Positions 45,851 to 55,822 of a DNA stretch of 64,000 bases are shown one piece after another. Made by a program: the position numbers and the translations under genes. Each line of letters begins with the position of its first letter. The stretch's first letter is position 1. Under the pieces are notes generated by a model, which worked only from the letters and a program-made list of their open reading frames with translations, was not told the DNA's origin and searched no databases. The DNA comes from Saprospiraceae bacterium (GTDB lineage Bacteria; Bacteroidota; Bacteroidia; Chitinophagales; Saprospiraceae), in NCBI GenBank assembly GCA_016715465.1, contig JADKAA010000024.1, positions 1,673,465 through 1,737,464 of the forward strand. The letters are read 5' to 3'.

Positions 45851-48594
45851 GCTGGGTTGCTCCAACCATTACCGACAATTGTTTGGTAATCGAATTGGCT
45901 GTCGACCTTGATGGCGCTACCAATGAAGGTTATGCAAATGGGGTTCAACAGGCAAACTTCGCTCCTGGCACCTACAATATAGTTTACACACATGTAGGTC
46001 CGGATACAGTATCGTGCGAATTTACAGTTACTGTGATCGACACCATTGACCCTGTAATCGTTTGTCCTGCAATTGTGGAAGTTGCTTGTATTGAAGACGT
46101 ACCTACGCCTCATACCAACTTTGTACCTTTCATTTCAGAAGGTGGTATTTTGGATGACAACTGTACAGTTAACTTATCTACACTGGTATGGATTTCTGAT
46201 ACAGGACTTCCTGTTACTGAATGTGTAAACAGAGATACCATCACCAGAGTGTACAGTGTTTCTGACATTTATGGCAATTCAAATACTTGCGAACAGACCA
46301 TCATCGTTTACGATGACATCGATCCGACATTTGTTTCTTTTGCTCCTGATACCCTGATTAACTGCGATGCAGATTCAACAGTAGCTGCTTTAGGTACTCC
46401 TGTTGCAGAAGACAACTGCGTTTCAGGTCTTGAATCACTTACACATTCAAATGTATCCACACAGGGCATCGACCCAACCTTATGTTCTTACTACAGTTAT
46501 GTGGTTACAAGGACCTGGGTAGCAACCGATGTTTGTGGAAATTCAGTAGCAGTAAATCAGATCATCACTGTTCAGGATACAACCGATCCTACCGCTCTAT
46601 GTTTGGATATATCTGTAAATCTTGACCCAACTGGTAATGTGAGCATTGTGGCCGCTGATGTCAATAACAACAGCACAGACAACTGCATGGCACCAAGCCT
46701 GCTTAACCTGACTGCAACACCGCTTGACTTTACTTGTGATGAAGTTGGACCAAACAATGTGGTATTAACGGTAACAGATGCTTGCGGAAATGCTTCTACT
46801 TGTGTGGCTGTTGTAACTGTAGTTGATACAGTGCCACCGGTTGCCATTTGTGAAACTGCCATCTATGTTTACCTTGATGACGATGGCTTGGCCACAATAG
46901 ATACCACTGACATAAACAACGGCAGCTGGGACAACTGTGCCATCGATACCATGACCTTAAGTGTGTCAGCGTTCGATTGCAGCGATGTAGGTCCTGCCAT
47001 CCCGGTAACCTTGACTGTTTACGATGTATATGGCAATTCTGCTTTCTGTGTTACTTTGGTTACCGTTCTCGATACCATCGATCCGGTGGCCGTTTGTCAG
47101 GACATCGATTTATACCTTGATGAAAATGGCCTTGCAACAGTTGACGCTGAAGATCTGGATGGTGGAAGCACCGATGCATGTGGAGGTCTTACCTTCGAAG
47201 CAAATCCTGAAGACTTTACATGTGCCAATGTAGGACCTAATACCGTTGTACTTACGGTGACCGATGTTAATTTGAATTCAGCTACTTGTACCGCAATTGT
47301 TACCGTAATTGATACCATCGATCCTGTGGCTGTTTGTCAAAATATTGACCTATATCTTGATGCAACAGGCAATGCTACAGTGGATGCTGAAGACCTGGAT
47401 GGTGGAAGCACCGATGCATGTGGAGGTCTTACTTTCGAAGCAAATCCTGAAGACTTTACTTGTGCCAATGTAGGACCTAATACCGTTGTACTTACGGTGA
47501 CCGATGTTAATTTGAATTCAGCTACTTGTACCGCAATTGTTACAGTGATTGATACCATTGATCCTGTGGCAGTATGTCAGGACACCACTATTTACCTGGA
47601 TGTTCTGGGTAATGCCAGTGTCATTGCTGCTCAACTTGATGGAGGAAGCACTGATGCTTGCGGTGGCTTGACTTTCAGCGCATCACAGACATCATTTGGT
47701 TGTGCCGATGTGGGTCCGAATGTGGTTGAAGTTACGGTTACCGATGTAAACTTGAACTCATCTACTTGTAACGCAATAGTAACAGTGCTCGACACCATAG
47801 ATCCGGTTGCAGTTTGTCAAAACATCAACCTGTATCTTGATGCAAACGGTGAAGCTACCGTTGATGCAGAAGATCTGGATGGAGGAAGCACCGATGCTTG
47901 TGCCGGATTTACTTACAGTGCAAACCCTGCAGACTTTGACTGTAGTGATGTAGGTCCAAATACAGTAATTCTTACGGTTACGGATATAAATAACAACTCG
48001 GCTACTTGTACAGCAATAGTAACTGTAATTGATACCATTGACCCAATTGCAATCTGTCAGGATGTGGATGTATATCTGGATGTAGATGGCGAAGGTAGCA
48101 CCACTGCTGCCCTGGTTAACGACGGAAGCAGCGATGCTTGTGGAATCGACACCATGTATCTTGACATCTACGACTTCACTTGTTCAGATGTTTCTGAGAC
48201 GAATACAGTAATACTTACCGTTGTGGATGTAAATGGCAACAGTGCCACTTGCTCAGCAATTGTTACGGTAATCGATACCATCGATCCGGTAGCCATCTGT
48301 ATGGATACAACCATCTATCTGGATGTAAACGGTCTGGCTTCTGTGACAGCCCCACAATTGGATGGTGGCAGTTCAGATGCTTGCGGAGGACTTACTTTTG
48401 CAGCCAGCCAGACAGCATTTGATTGTGATGACATTGGTGCCAACAACATAACCGTTACGGTAACGGATGTCAACCTCAACTCATCTACTTGTGTAGCGGT
48501 GGTGACCGTGTTGGATACTTTAAATCCAGTATTCAGTCAGTGTTTCGGTCCTGATACCTTAGATTCAGATCCAAATGGTTGTTATGCGGATTAA
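45851..48594 (+). CDS. Giant adhesin, fourth fragment (HYR-like DTIDPVAVC repeats)
   Basis: The fragment starts at 'WVAPTITDNCLVIELAVDLDGATNEG' and contains HYR-related modules. From about 46565 there are nine copies of an 80-aa module 'DTIDPVAVCQDIDLYLDENGLATVDAEDLDGGSTDACGGLTFEANPEDFTCANVGPNTVVLTVTDVNLNSATCTAIVTVI' in outline. The pair at 47097-47336 and 47337-47576 is nearly identical at DNA level. Such Cys-pair modules are common in Bacteroidota adhesins, often next to HYR domains. An in-frame TAA at 48592-48594 ends the fragment, but the same frame continues with clear HYR-type sequence, so this is a nonsense change or base error rather than the true end. Confidence 0.8.
47097..47576 (+). 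repeat. Near-identical 240-bp tandem pair in the giant adhesin
   Basis: Two consecutive 240-base units encoding 80-aa HYR-like modules, with only a few differences concentrated in the first 60 bases. More divergent copies continue to about 48540. Confidence 0.85.
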
Positions 48595-49545
48595 CAGGTA
48601 GTTCTTGATACCATCTTTGACAACTGTACGGCTCCATCAGCAATTACTGTCAGTGTGAAAGGTAGGGTAGTTGTCAACAATGGCACCATCCCAATGACCA
48701 TTTCACCACTTGGCGCAGGTGGATATACCATAACAGCTACCTTCGGCATGCCTGTAGGTAACAACAGGGTAACTGTTTACGCTACAGATGGTGAGGGTAA
48801 TATCGACTCATGTGTTTGGAACGTTCAGGTGAATGACATCTGGGCACCAATCATCCAGAATTGTCCAAGCGACATTACAGTGAATGTGAATCCTGCTACT
48901 TGTGTAGGTCAGGGCTTCTGGCCAACCCCAACTGCATCTGACAACTGTTCAGGGGTAAGTCTTTCAACCCAGAACAACAACCAATACTTCCTGGGTTATA
49001 ACTTCCCACTCGGAGTAACTGAGGTAATTTATACAGCTACAGATGGCAGCGGCAACACAACTACTTGTGCATTCAATGTAAATGTAGTCGGAACATGTAC
49101 ACCTCCTGCACCGGATCTTTCTCCGGAACATACAACCGGTAGTACAAGTTATGTACCTGGTCAGAGTAAAAATATTGTTTTGAGGATTAGGAATTTAAGT
49201 GTAAATCCAACAACGGCACCAGTAACTTTCTATGTGGCGAAGATGGATCCAAGTTTTATGATTTCTGTAAATCCAACTGCTACAAGCACTACCGTTGGAG
49301 TAAATACATTCGCAATCATGAATAGCGATTGGGTTATCACAGAGCAAGCTACTAGATGGAGGTTTGTATCTAAACCTGGGGTAGTAATATCTGGGAATAC
49401 TACAAATTTTGTTGGAATTACGCTTACGGCCACCGGTACTCAAGGAGCAAATTCAGGACTTAATACTACCATATTATTTGGAACTGGTGGTGGTGAAACC
49501 CCTACCACAAATAATATGAAAATATCAACTTTGTCAATCAATTAA
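48595..49545 (+). CDS. Giant adhesin, C-terminal fragment (HYR plus unknown end domain)
   Basis: It is in the same frame as the preceding fragment. 'QVVLDTIFDNCTAPSAITVSVKGRVVVNNGT' follows the TAA directly, then an HYR domain ('WAPIIQNCPSDITVNVNPATCVGQGFWPTPTASDNCSGVSLS', about 48840-49105). The final domain of about 145 aa starts 'PAPDLSPEHTTGSTSYVPGQSKNIVLRIRNLSVNPTTAPVTFYV' and ends 'ILFGTGGGETPTTNNMKISTLSIN'. This is not a T9SS type A or type B sorting domain. It looks like a CARDB/DUF11-type beta sandwich; a role in export or anchoring is only a guess. A small T9SS protein gene starts 12 bases after the stop. Confidence 0.8.
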   Translation, partial: QVVLDTIFDNCTAPSAITVSVKGRVVVNNGTIPMTISPLGAGGYTITATFGMPVGNNRVTVYATDGEGNIDSCVWNVQVNDIWAPIIQNCPSDITVNVNPATCVGQGFWPTPTASDNCSGVSLSTQNNNQYFLGYNFPLGVTEVIYTATDGSGNTTTCAFNVNVVGTCTPPAPDLSPEHTTGSTSYVPGQSKNIVLRIRNLSVNPTTAPVTFYVAKMDPSFMISVNPTATSTTVGVNTFAIMNSDWVITEQATRWRFVSKPGVVISGNTTNFVGITLTATGTQGANSGLNTTILFGTGGGETPTTNNMKISTLSIN

Positions 49546-49556
49546 AATAAAACACA

Positions 49557-50609
49557 ATGAAAAGGATTTTAATTTTCATAATCGCTTTTACTTCTTTATT
49601 CTCTTAAACTAGATTCCCAAATTGATTTTAGAGTAACTAATGCTAGTTTTTCTCCAGTATCAATACCTGTGGGTAGTACTTCAAATTATTTACATATGTT
49701 ACTATACAGGATTTAAGTGGTGGTCCGGCAACTATGGGAATCGGATGTTTGGAAATAATTATGTCATTCCCAGCATCAGTAGCATATTCACCAAATGGAG
49801 GTGCTGCAGGTGTTGTTGCCTCTGGTTTTGGTACAAGTTTCTCTTGGGTATACGATCCAGGTGATAATGCATTGTACGGGTATAATAACGTTGTTTTACA
49901 AGATGGAGACGGAGGTTTGATTACGGTTCAGGTAATAGGAAATTCCGTTATTTCAAATGGGCAAACAGTAAGCCAAGCAACTGACTTTTTAAATTGTGCA
50001 CCTCAAAATGATGGGTCAAATGATAATTTCCCTTCTAATTTAACGGTTACAACTCCACTTCCAGTGAAACTTTCCAATTTCAAGACACGAACTTCTAATT
50101 GTGATGGTATTTTATTGAGCTGGAATACTGAAACTGAGATAAATAGCAAAGGTTTTTCAATTGAAAGATCTGAAGATGGTGGAAAGTTTGAAGCCATAGG
50201 TTTTGTGAAAAGTGCCATAAATTCTGAAATTAACCAGGATTATGCCTTTAAGGATGAACAAATAACATCCAACGGTACCTATTATTATAGGTTGGTTTCA
50301 GTAGATTTGGATGGCACCTTTAAAATTTCAGAAACTGTAGCACATGAGTACAACTGTTATGATGTCACCGACTTCTCGATCTATCCGAATCCTACTTCTG
50401 ACAAGTTAAACGTTAATTTTAACGGTGTAAAGGGTCAGCAGTTAACTTTGGATTTATTGGATGCCGATGGCAAACTGGTTAGAAAAATCAATGTCGACAC
50501 TTCAACTTCACAGGAACTTTCTGTAAAGGATCTTCCACAAGGATTTTATTCACTCCAATTCAACATTGGTGAGCAAACCATCAACAGAAGGTTTATCAAA
50601 GTGGAATAA
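49557..50609 (+). CDS. Small T9SS type A surface protein following the giant adhesin (two frameshifts)
   Basis: ATG 49557 gives signal peptide MKRILIFIIAFTSLFS, then a stop at 49605 caused by a frame slip. The next frame reads 'DSQIDFRVTNASFSPVSIPVGSTSN', and after a T-run at 49689-49691 a third frame reads 'FTYVTIQDLSGGPATMGIGCLEIIM' and stays open to the end (from 49734 as an uninterrupted frame). The rebuilt protein is about 350 aa: a beta-sandwich resembling the last domain of the giant adhesin, a fibronectin-like linker ('PLPVKLSNFKTRTSNCDGILLSWNTETEINSKGFSIERS'), and a T9SS type A domain ('FSIYPNPTSDKLNVNF' to 'NRRFIKVE'). The 12-base gap implies cotranscription with the giant gene. Confidence 0.8.
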
Positions 50610-50637
50610 TTTGATTTAATTGATTGAACAAATAATA

Positions 50638-50670
50638 AAGGCTCCTGGAGAAATCCGGAGCCTTTTTTTA
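50638..50670 (+). terminator. Rho-independent terminator of the adhesin operon
   Basis: AAGGCTCC (50638-50645) pairs with GGAGCCTT (50657-50664), followed by seven T. It lies 29 bases after the stop codon. Confidence 0.9.
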
Positions 50671-50730
50671 TTAATTTTTCTTTCTGAGGTTTAATTTGTC
50701 ACCATTGCCGGGTGACTTTTTCTACAGGCG

Positions 50731-51846
50731 TTATATATCTTTTTTTATTTCGCGACAAATGGCCAAAGCTGCATCCTGAAGTCTTTCTTCCGCGTGCTGA
50801 ATGGCAACTGATTCTTCAGCACCATGGCGGGCCAGGGAATATACTTTACAATGCTTAATTGTATCCGGATGATTATTGATACCGGTGATCACAATGCAGT
50901 CAATGCCTGCACCTGTACATTTTTCGATGATGCGACCGGTAAGTTTACCCTGAAAGCTCTGTTCGTCAAATTTCCCTTCCCCTGTAATGACCAAATTGGC
51001 AGTAGTAAGATGATCCTGGAGGTGAGTCAGTTCAAATATCAGGTCTGTGGCTGGTATGATATTCGCATTTAGGAGTCCGTATAAACTGGCAGCTACCCCA
51101 CCTCCGGCACCTCCTCCCGGTATTTCGAAAATGTCCCTGTCTGTTTTCTCCCGAATAAATGTAGCGTAATGTTTAAGGCCATTATCAAGCAGTATTAGAT
51201 CACCCTCCGTTGCTCCTTTTTGAGGACCGTAAACAGCAGCAGCCCCGGATTCTCCACAAATTTTATTGGTTACATCCACACATAAAGTAAAAGCTACCTG
51301 AGCGAATACCTCAGGCATCTCACAATCCCAATGAGCGATAAGTGGTAAGGATGCGGCTATGGATGGGAGTCCATAACCCTGGACATCATAATATTTATAG
51401 CCAAGTGCAGCCGCAATGCCTATGCGACCATCCACCGTAGCCGTACCCCCGGCAAAAAGGATGATTTGTTTATGACCTCGTTGTATGGCATCAGTAACCA
51501 GAAGCCCGGTACCAAGACTTCCAGAATGCATGATGTCGCGTCCAGCTTGTGGAATCAGGGTCAATCCACTTGCCGCAGCCATTTCTATGTATGCCGTCTT
51601 TCCATCAGTAAGATAACTGGCCTTTATGGGTTTGTATAGGGCATTTAGGGTATTTACCTGCATCCACTGATGCATGGTTAAAAAAGGAGCAAGGCAATCC
51701 AATGTACCTTCTCCACCATCTGCCAAGGGTAAAAGGGTTATTAAGGCATCGGGTAGTTCTGTTTTCATAACCCCTCCTACGATTTCACAAAAGATTTGGG
51801 CAGATAAACTTCCTTTAAAACTATCCGGGCATACCAAAATATGCAT
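50731..51846 (-). CDS. Glycerate kinase (GarK/GlxK family)
   Basis: This cytosolic enzyme of 371 aa phosphorylates D-glycerate (2-phosphoglycerate in this family). Motifs: N-terminal 'MHILVCPDSFKGSLSA', 'LPLADGGEGTLD', 'MAAASGLTLIP', 'GTGLLVTDAIQRGHKQIILFAGGTATVDGRIGIAAALGY', 'GESGAAAVYGPQKGA', 'EIPGGGAGGGVAASLYGLLNA' and 'LVITGEGKFDEQSFQGKLTGRI'. I chose ATG 51846; the frame extends to 52029 only by reading into the divergent neighbour. A near-match -7 box (TACCTTGT on the minus strand, 51863-51870) precedes it. It is a single gene, divergent from the biotin carboxylase. Confidence 0.93.
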   Translation of the reverse strand: MHILVCPDSFKGSLSAQIFCEIVGGVMKTELPDALITLLPLADGGEGTLDCLAPFLTMHQWMQVNTLNALYKPIKASYLTDGKTAYIEMAAASGLTLIPQAGRDIMHSGSLGTGLLVTDAIQRGHKQIILFAGGTATVDGRIGIAAALGYKYYDVQGYGLPSIAASLPLIAHWDCEMPEVFAQVAFTLCVDVTNKICGESGAAAVYGPQKGATEGDLILLDNGLKHYATFIREKTDRDIFEIPGGGAGGGVAASLYGLLNANIIPATDLIFELTHLQDHLTTANLVITGEGKFDEQSFQGKLTGRIIEKCTGAGIDCIVITGINNHPDTIKHCKVYSLARHGAEESVAIQHAEERLQDAALAICREIKKDI

Positions 51847-51940
51847 ATAAATGATTTTGGTTACAAGGTAGACTAATCTGTATATTTTATGCGGGTGGCC
51901 AGTAAAAATTACCTTAATTTTAGGCCATAAACAGACCACA

Positions 51941-53366
51941 ATGTTGAAAACAATAAATAAAGTCCTCGTAGCCAACAGGGGAGAGATAGCTTGCAGGGTG
52001 ATGCGCACCCTGAAAAAAATGGGCATCACATCGGTTGCAGTCTATAGCGAAGCCGACATCACAGCCCCCTTTTGTAGCCTTGGCTGATGAAGCGATTTGT
52101 ATTGGTCCACCACCTTCCAATCAATCTTACCTTGTCCAGCAAAACATCCTGGAAGCGGCAAAAATAACGGGAGCTGATGCCATTCATCCCGGCTATGGTT
52201 TCTTAAGTGAAAACCCTTCTTTTGCCAGATTACTGGAGGAAAACGGCATCATCCTCATCGGTCCTTCTGCTTTGAGTATGGAAATTATGGGGGACAAACT
52301 TTCCGCCAAAGATGCGGTTAAAAAGTTTGACATTCCATTGGTACCGGGCACTGACTATTCACTCAGCGATGTCCACGAATGCGAGCGAATCGCCGGTGAA
52401 ATTGGTTATCCGGTTTTAATTAAAGCATCTGCCGGGGGCGGAGGTAAGGGCATGCGTCTGGTCACGGCCAAAGAAGAAATGAAAGATCAATTGCAGATGG
52501 CCATGAGTGAAGCACTTTCTTCCTTTGGTGATTCTTCGGTATTTATTGAAAAATATGTGGAGGAACCCCGGCACATCGAATTTCAAATCATGGCCGACCA
52601 ACACGGCAATGTGGTTCACCTCTTTGAACGGGAATGCAGCATCCAGCGCAGACACCAAAAGGTTGTGGAAGAAGCCCCAAGCAGTGTACTCGATGAACAA
52701 CTAAGGCAAAAGATGGGACAAGCTGCCGTAAATGTGGCCAAAGCTTGTAATTACATAGGTGCCGGAACGGTTGAATTTTTAGTCGATAAACACCTCAAGT
52801 TTTATTTTCTCGAAATGAACACCAGACTTCAGGTTGAGCATCCGGTTACGGAAATGATTACCGGCATCGATCTGGTTGAACAACAAATCAGGGTAGCCAG
52901 GGGAGAATTGCTTTCCTTTACCCAACAGGACCTGGCCATTAAAGGACACGCCATTGAACTCAGGGTGTATGCGGAAGATCCATTCAACAACTTTTTACCA
53001 AGCATCAATGCCCTGGAAAAGTATCGTCCCCCCATGGGCGAGGGTATCAGGGTGGATGACGGCTTTAGGGAAGGAATGGACATTCCCATGTATTATGATC
53101 CGATGATCTCAAAACTTACTGTTTTTGGCATGACCAGAAATGCGGCCATTCAAAAAATGAAACAAGCCATTCATCAATATGAAATTGAAGGCATAGAAAC
53201 CACGCTTGACTTTGGCAACTTTGTTATGAATCACCCTGCTTTTGTGTCCGGCAAATTTGATACTTCTTTTGTCCCACGGTACTTTTCAAAGGAAGCCTAT
53301 CACGAGCAATTAAAACCAGAGGCTGAAGCGATGGCTGTAATGGCCGATTTGTTGCACCATTCGTGA
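51941..53366 (+). CDS. accC: Biotin carboxylase subunit of acyl-CoA carboxylase (one frameshift)
   Basis: This enzyme carboxylates biotin with ATP and bicarbonate for acetyl- or acyl-CoA carboxylase. The rebuilt protein (about 475 aa) starts at ATG 51941: MLKTINKVLVANRGEIACRVMRTLKKMGITSVAVYSEAD. One extra T in the T4 run at 52070-52073 shifts the frame; removing it gives 'ADITAPFVALADEAICIG'. The ATP-grasp domain shows 'HPGYGFLSEN', 'KASAGGGGKGMRLV', 'EKYVEEPRHIEFQIMAD', 'ERECSIQRRHQKVVEEAPS', 'FYFLEMNTRLQVEHPVTEMITG' and the C-terminal 'GHAIELRVYAEDP'. The length fits stand-alone AccC rather than a fusion with BCCP. No accB lies next to it, so a role in propionyl-CoA or other acyl-CoA carboxylation is also possible. 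The slip is probably a sequence error. Confidence 0.9.
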
Positions 53367-53436
53367 TGTAAAAAGGTAATGCAATTCAAGGGTCTAACTT
53401 TTCCGGAATAGGGTAGTAAGTAAAACGCTTATAGCC

Positions 53437-54138
53437 TTAATTGTCATTTTCCTTTTTATAGGCAAATGAACGGTTGGTGATCAGGCCTTCTACCTTCCAG
53501 ATCTCTTTAATCTCTTCAGCAGGTAACAACTTTGGCTCGTACATCACATTGTCTGATATGAGCTCTATGGCTTTATGACTTTTTATTTTATTGACCACCC
53601 TTTTTAGTAGAAGACTGTGTTCTGTGACCACCACATAGATCATGTAATCACGCAAGGCCTGGGTCAGATAAATGGCAGGTATGGGTGAGCAAATCACCCT
53701 GTCGCCGTGATGATACGACGGAAACATGCTGTCACCTTCCACTTCAAAACACCGGTACTCATCGTCATGAAAATGGGGTCCCGGTATGGTGAATTTTTCC
53801 AGATCCGCTTCAAATATGGGATTGTTTATCTGATCTCCATAACCCGCCTGTACCCGGACAGGTACGTAAGAAATATTGGTTTTCCGGACTCCTTCATCCC
53901 TTTTTATAAACTTAGGCATGTCTCCCATCAACAGGAAAGAAGGGTTGACATGAAACATTTCACAAATGCGTGAAGCTACCTCCAGGGTAACATTTCTTTT
54001 GCCTTTTAAGATCTCGTTAAGTGATTGTTTGTGGGTATCCAGGGCCACAGCCAGCTGGCTTTTTGACTTTATAACTCCTTGGTTGTCAAGCGAATTGACA
54101 ATTTCTATGAATCTCTTGGTAATGTTGACGATTTCCAT
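53437..54138 (-). CDS. XRE-family regulator with S24 (LexA/CI-like) peptidase domain
   Basis: This is a 233-aa DNA-binding protein. N-terminal helix-turn-helix at residues about 8-72 ('SKSQLAVALDTHKQSLNEILKGKRNVTLEVASRICEMFHVNPSFLL'), then a linker. The S24 domain has the catalytic Ser in 'EVEGDSMFPSYHHGDRV' and the partner Lys in 'LLLKRVVNKI', so self-cleavage on a RecA-type signal or a simple dimer role is possible. Such CI-like proteins regulate prophages or stress genes; no phage genes lie nearby. No SOS-type box was identified upstream. It stands alone between the biotin carboxylase (convergent) and hemE. Confidence 0.9.
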   Translation of the reverse strand: MEIVNITKRFIEIVNSLDNQGVIKSKSQLAVALDTHKQSLNEILKGKRNVTLEVASRICEMFHVNPSFLLMGDMPKFIKRDEGVRKTNISYVPVRVQAGYGDQINNPIFEADLEKFTIPGPHFHDDEYRCFEVEGDSMFPSYHHGDRVICSPIPAIYLTQALRDYMIYVVVTEHSLLLKRVVNKIKSHKAIELISDNVMYEPKLLPAEEIKEIWKVEGLITNRSFAYKKENDN

Positions 54139-54326
54139 CTAAACACAGGGAGTTGGTTGCAAATACAAATATATACATATTTATTTTAATATGATTATAC
54201 ATTAATATTATTTGTTATTTGAATTTCCCTTTTTTACCCTTGATCTGACGCCCTATATAGAGGCCATCATTGAGACGATCTCAAAAAATTAATCTATTGT
54301 GTGTGGTCAATATGCTGGAATTCATG

Positions 54327-55360
54327 TCAGTATCTGAATGCCTTCACGGCATTCACAAAGGTCTTAACCTTTCTAAGTTCCGTATCCGGATACACACCGT
54401 GACCGAGATTGGCAACGTAATTTCTCCCAAATGACTGACACATGGCTTTGGCTTTGGCTTCAATGTCTTCATCGCTGGCATACAACACACAGGGATCCAG
54501 ATTTCCCTGGAGAACCTTCCCGGTGCCGGTGATGGACCTGGCAAAGCTTGCGTCTATATTCCAATCAATGCCCAGCCCGGTGCTGCCAATGTCAGACAAA
54601 TCCCGGAGGCTAAACCAGGCCCCTTTCGGGAACAGGATGACAGGTACCTGTGTTTCCAGGGCCTCGCTGATTTGTTGCATATAGGGAATACAAAAAGTCC
54701 GGTAACTTTCCTGATCCAATACACCAGCCCAGGAATCAAAGATCTGAACGAGATTGACACCCGCTTCCACTTTCAGCTGAAGGTAGGCGATAACGGTGTC
54801 CGTGATTTTTTGAAGCAGTAAATGCGTCCATTCCGGGTTGGGTGTACATCATTTTTTTTGCCTTCGAAAAGGTTTTACTTCCCCGGCCCTCTACCATATA
54901 ACAGAATAAGGTAAATGGAGCTCCGGCAAAACCAATAAGGGGGACTCTTTCATTTAAATTTTTAACCGTCTCACCGATGCCGTCATATACATACCCTAGT
55001 TCTGTGGCTGCATCCATACCGGAGCTGAGTTTTTCAATATCCCCCTTGGACTGAATGGTCTCCGGGAAAAATGGCCCTTTGCTTTCAATCATTTCATAGG
55101 GCAAGCCCATGGCCTCCGGAATCACCAGGATGTCGGAAAACAAAATGGCTGCATCCACTCCCAATTCATCAACAGGTTGAATGGTGACCTCAGCAACCAG
55201 TGCCGGATTTTTTACAAGTTCAATAAAGCCGGGAAGTCTTTCTCTAACCGCCCGGTACTGAGGCAGAATACGGCCGGCTTGTCTCATCAGCCATATCGGG
55301 TGGTCTATCCACATGCTCGTGACGTAGCACCCGCAGTAAAAGATCGTTTTGAATTTTCAT
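54327..55360 (-). CDS. hemE: Uroporphyrinogen decarboxylase (two frameshifts)
   Basis: HemE decarboxylates the four acetate groups of uroporphyrinogen III to coproporphyrinogen III in heme synthesis. The rebuilt protein (about 343 aa) starts at ATG 55360 (MKIQNDLLLRVLRHEHVDRP). One extra C at 55298-55300 must be dropped to read 'PPIWLMRQAGRILPQYR', the family's substrate-binding RQAGR motif. A second extra C at 54835-54837 must be dropped to join '...KKMMYTQ' to 'PEWTHLLLQKITDTVIAYLQ'. 'FSDILVIPEAMGL', 'GFAGAPFTLFCYMVEG' and 'LGHGVYPDTE' are also typical. Two +1 slips in C-runs in a normally essential gene point to consensus errors. A TATATTTG -7 box lies at 55378-55385. Confidence 0.88.
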
Positions 55361-55377
55361 TCCCTTTGATTTTGCCG

Positions 55378-55385
55378 CAAATATA
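55378..55385 (-). promoter_or_regulatory. Candidate -7 box (TATATTTG) for hemE
   Basis: Read on the minus strand it matches TAnnTTTG exactly, 18 bases before the hemE ATG, with a TTTGG further upstream. Confidence 0.45.
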
Positions 55386-55434
55386 CTCGAATTTGCCAAA
55401 GTCAGGAACGCCGTCTATGTAGCTGCCTGATTTA

Positions 55435-55816
55435 TCAGGTTAATATGCCCCTTCTCCCCAACTCTATCACCCGCAGGTTGTTGATCTTATCGCCATCGAT
55501 GGAAAACCGGAGCACGGTGCGGATGAGGTGAAAGCCGTGATGACCATAAGATCCTGGATTCATGTGCAGATGTGAAAGCCGTTTATCCGGCATCACCTTA
55601 CAAATGTGGGAATGTCCGCAAATAAATATTTGAGGCTGTTCTGTCTGGATGAGTTTGACAATGGAACCGGGATATCTTCCCGGGTAGCCGAGGTTCTATG
55701 GAATGAATGTCTCCAATGTCACCGGCATGCCAGATTTCATCCACTTCCCCGGCATGTTGCAACACATCGGCACCTACATAAGAATGGTTATCAGAAAGCA
55801 GCAAAATATCCTTCAT
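55435..55816 (-). pseudogene. YfcE/MJ0936-type metallophosphoesterase with internal deletion
   Basis: The N-terminal 40 residues are normal for the family: 'MKDILLLSDNHSYVGADVLQHAGEVDEIWHAGDIGDIHSIEP' carries the first metal ligands (SDNH and HAGDIG). In a second frame the C-terminal half follows: 'GYPGRYPGSIVKLIQTEQPQIFICGHSHICKVMPDKRLSHLHMNPGSYGHHGFHLIRT...' with the GHSH metal motif and the usual 'VIELGRRG' end. Between them about 40 residues are missing, including the GN(I/H) Asn motif and the His before 'GGYP'. The whole gene is 127 codons instead of about 165. With metal ligands lost and the frame shifted, it cannot encode a working enzyme as written. Confidence 0.8.
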
Positions 55817-55822
55817 ACCAGC

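Noticed and set aside
48595..48660. A new gene starting after the TAA at 48592
   Set aside because: The same frame continues the HYR-type domain directly after the stop, with no signal peptide or start site; a nonsense change in one gene fits better.
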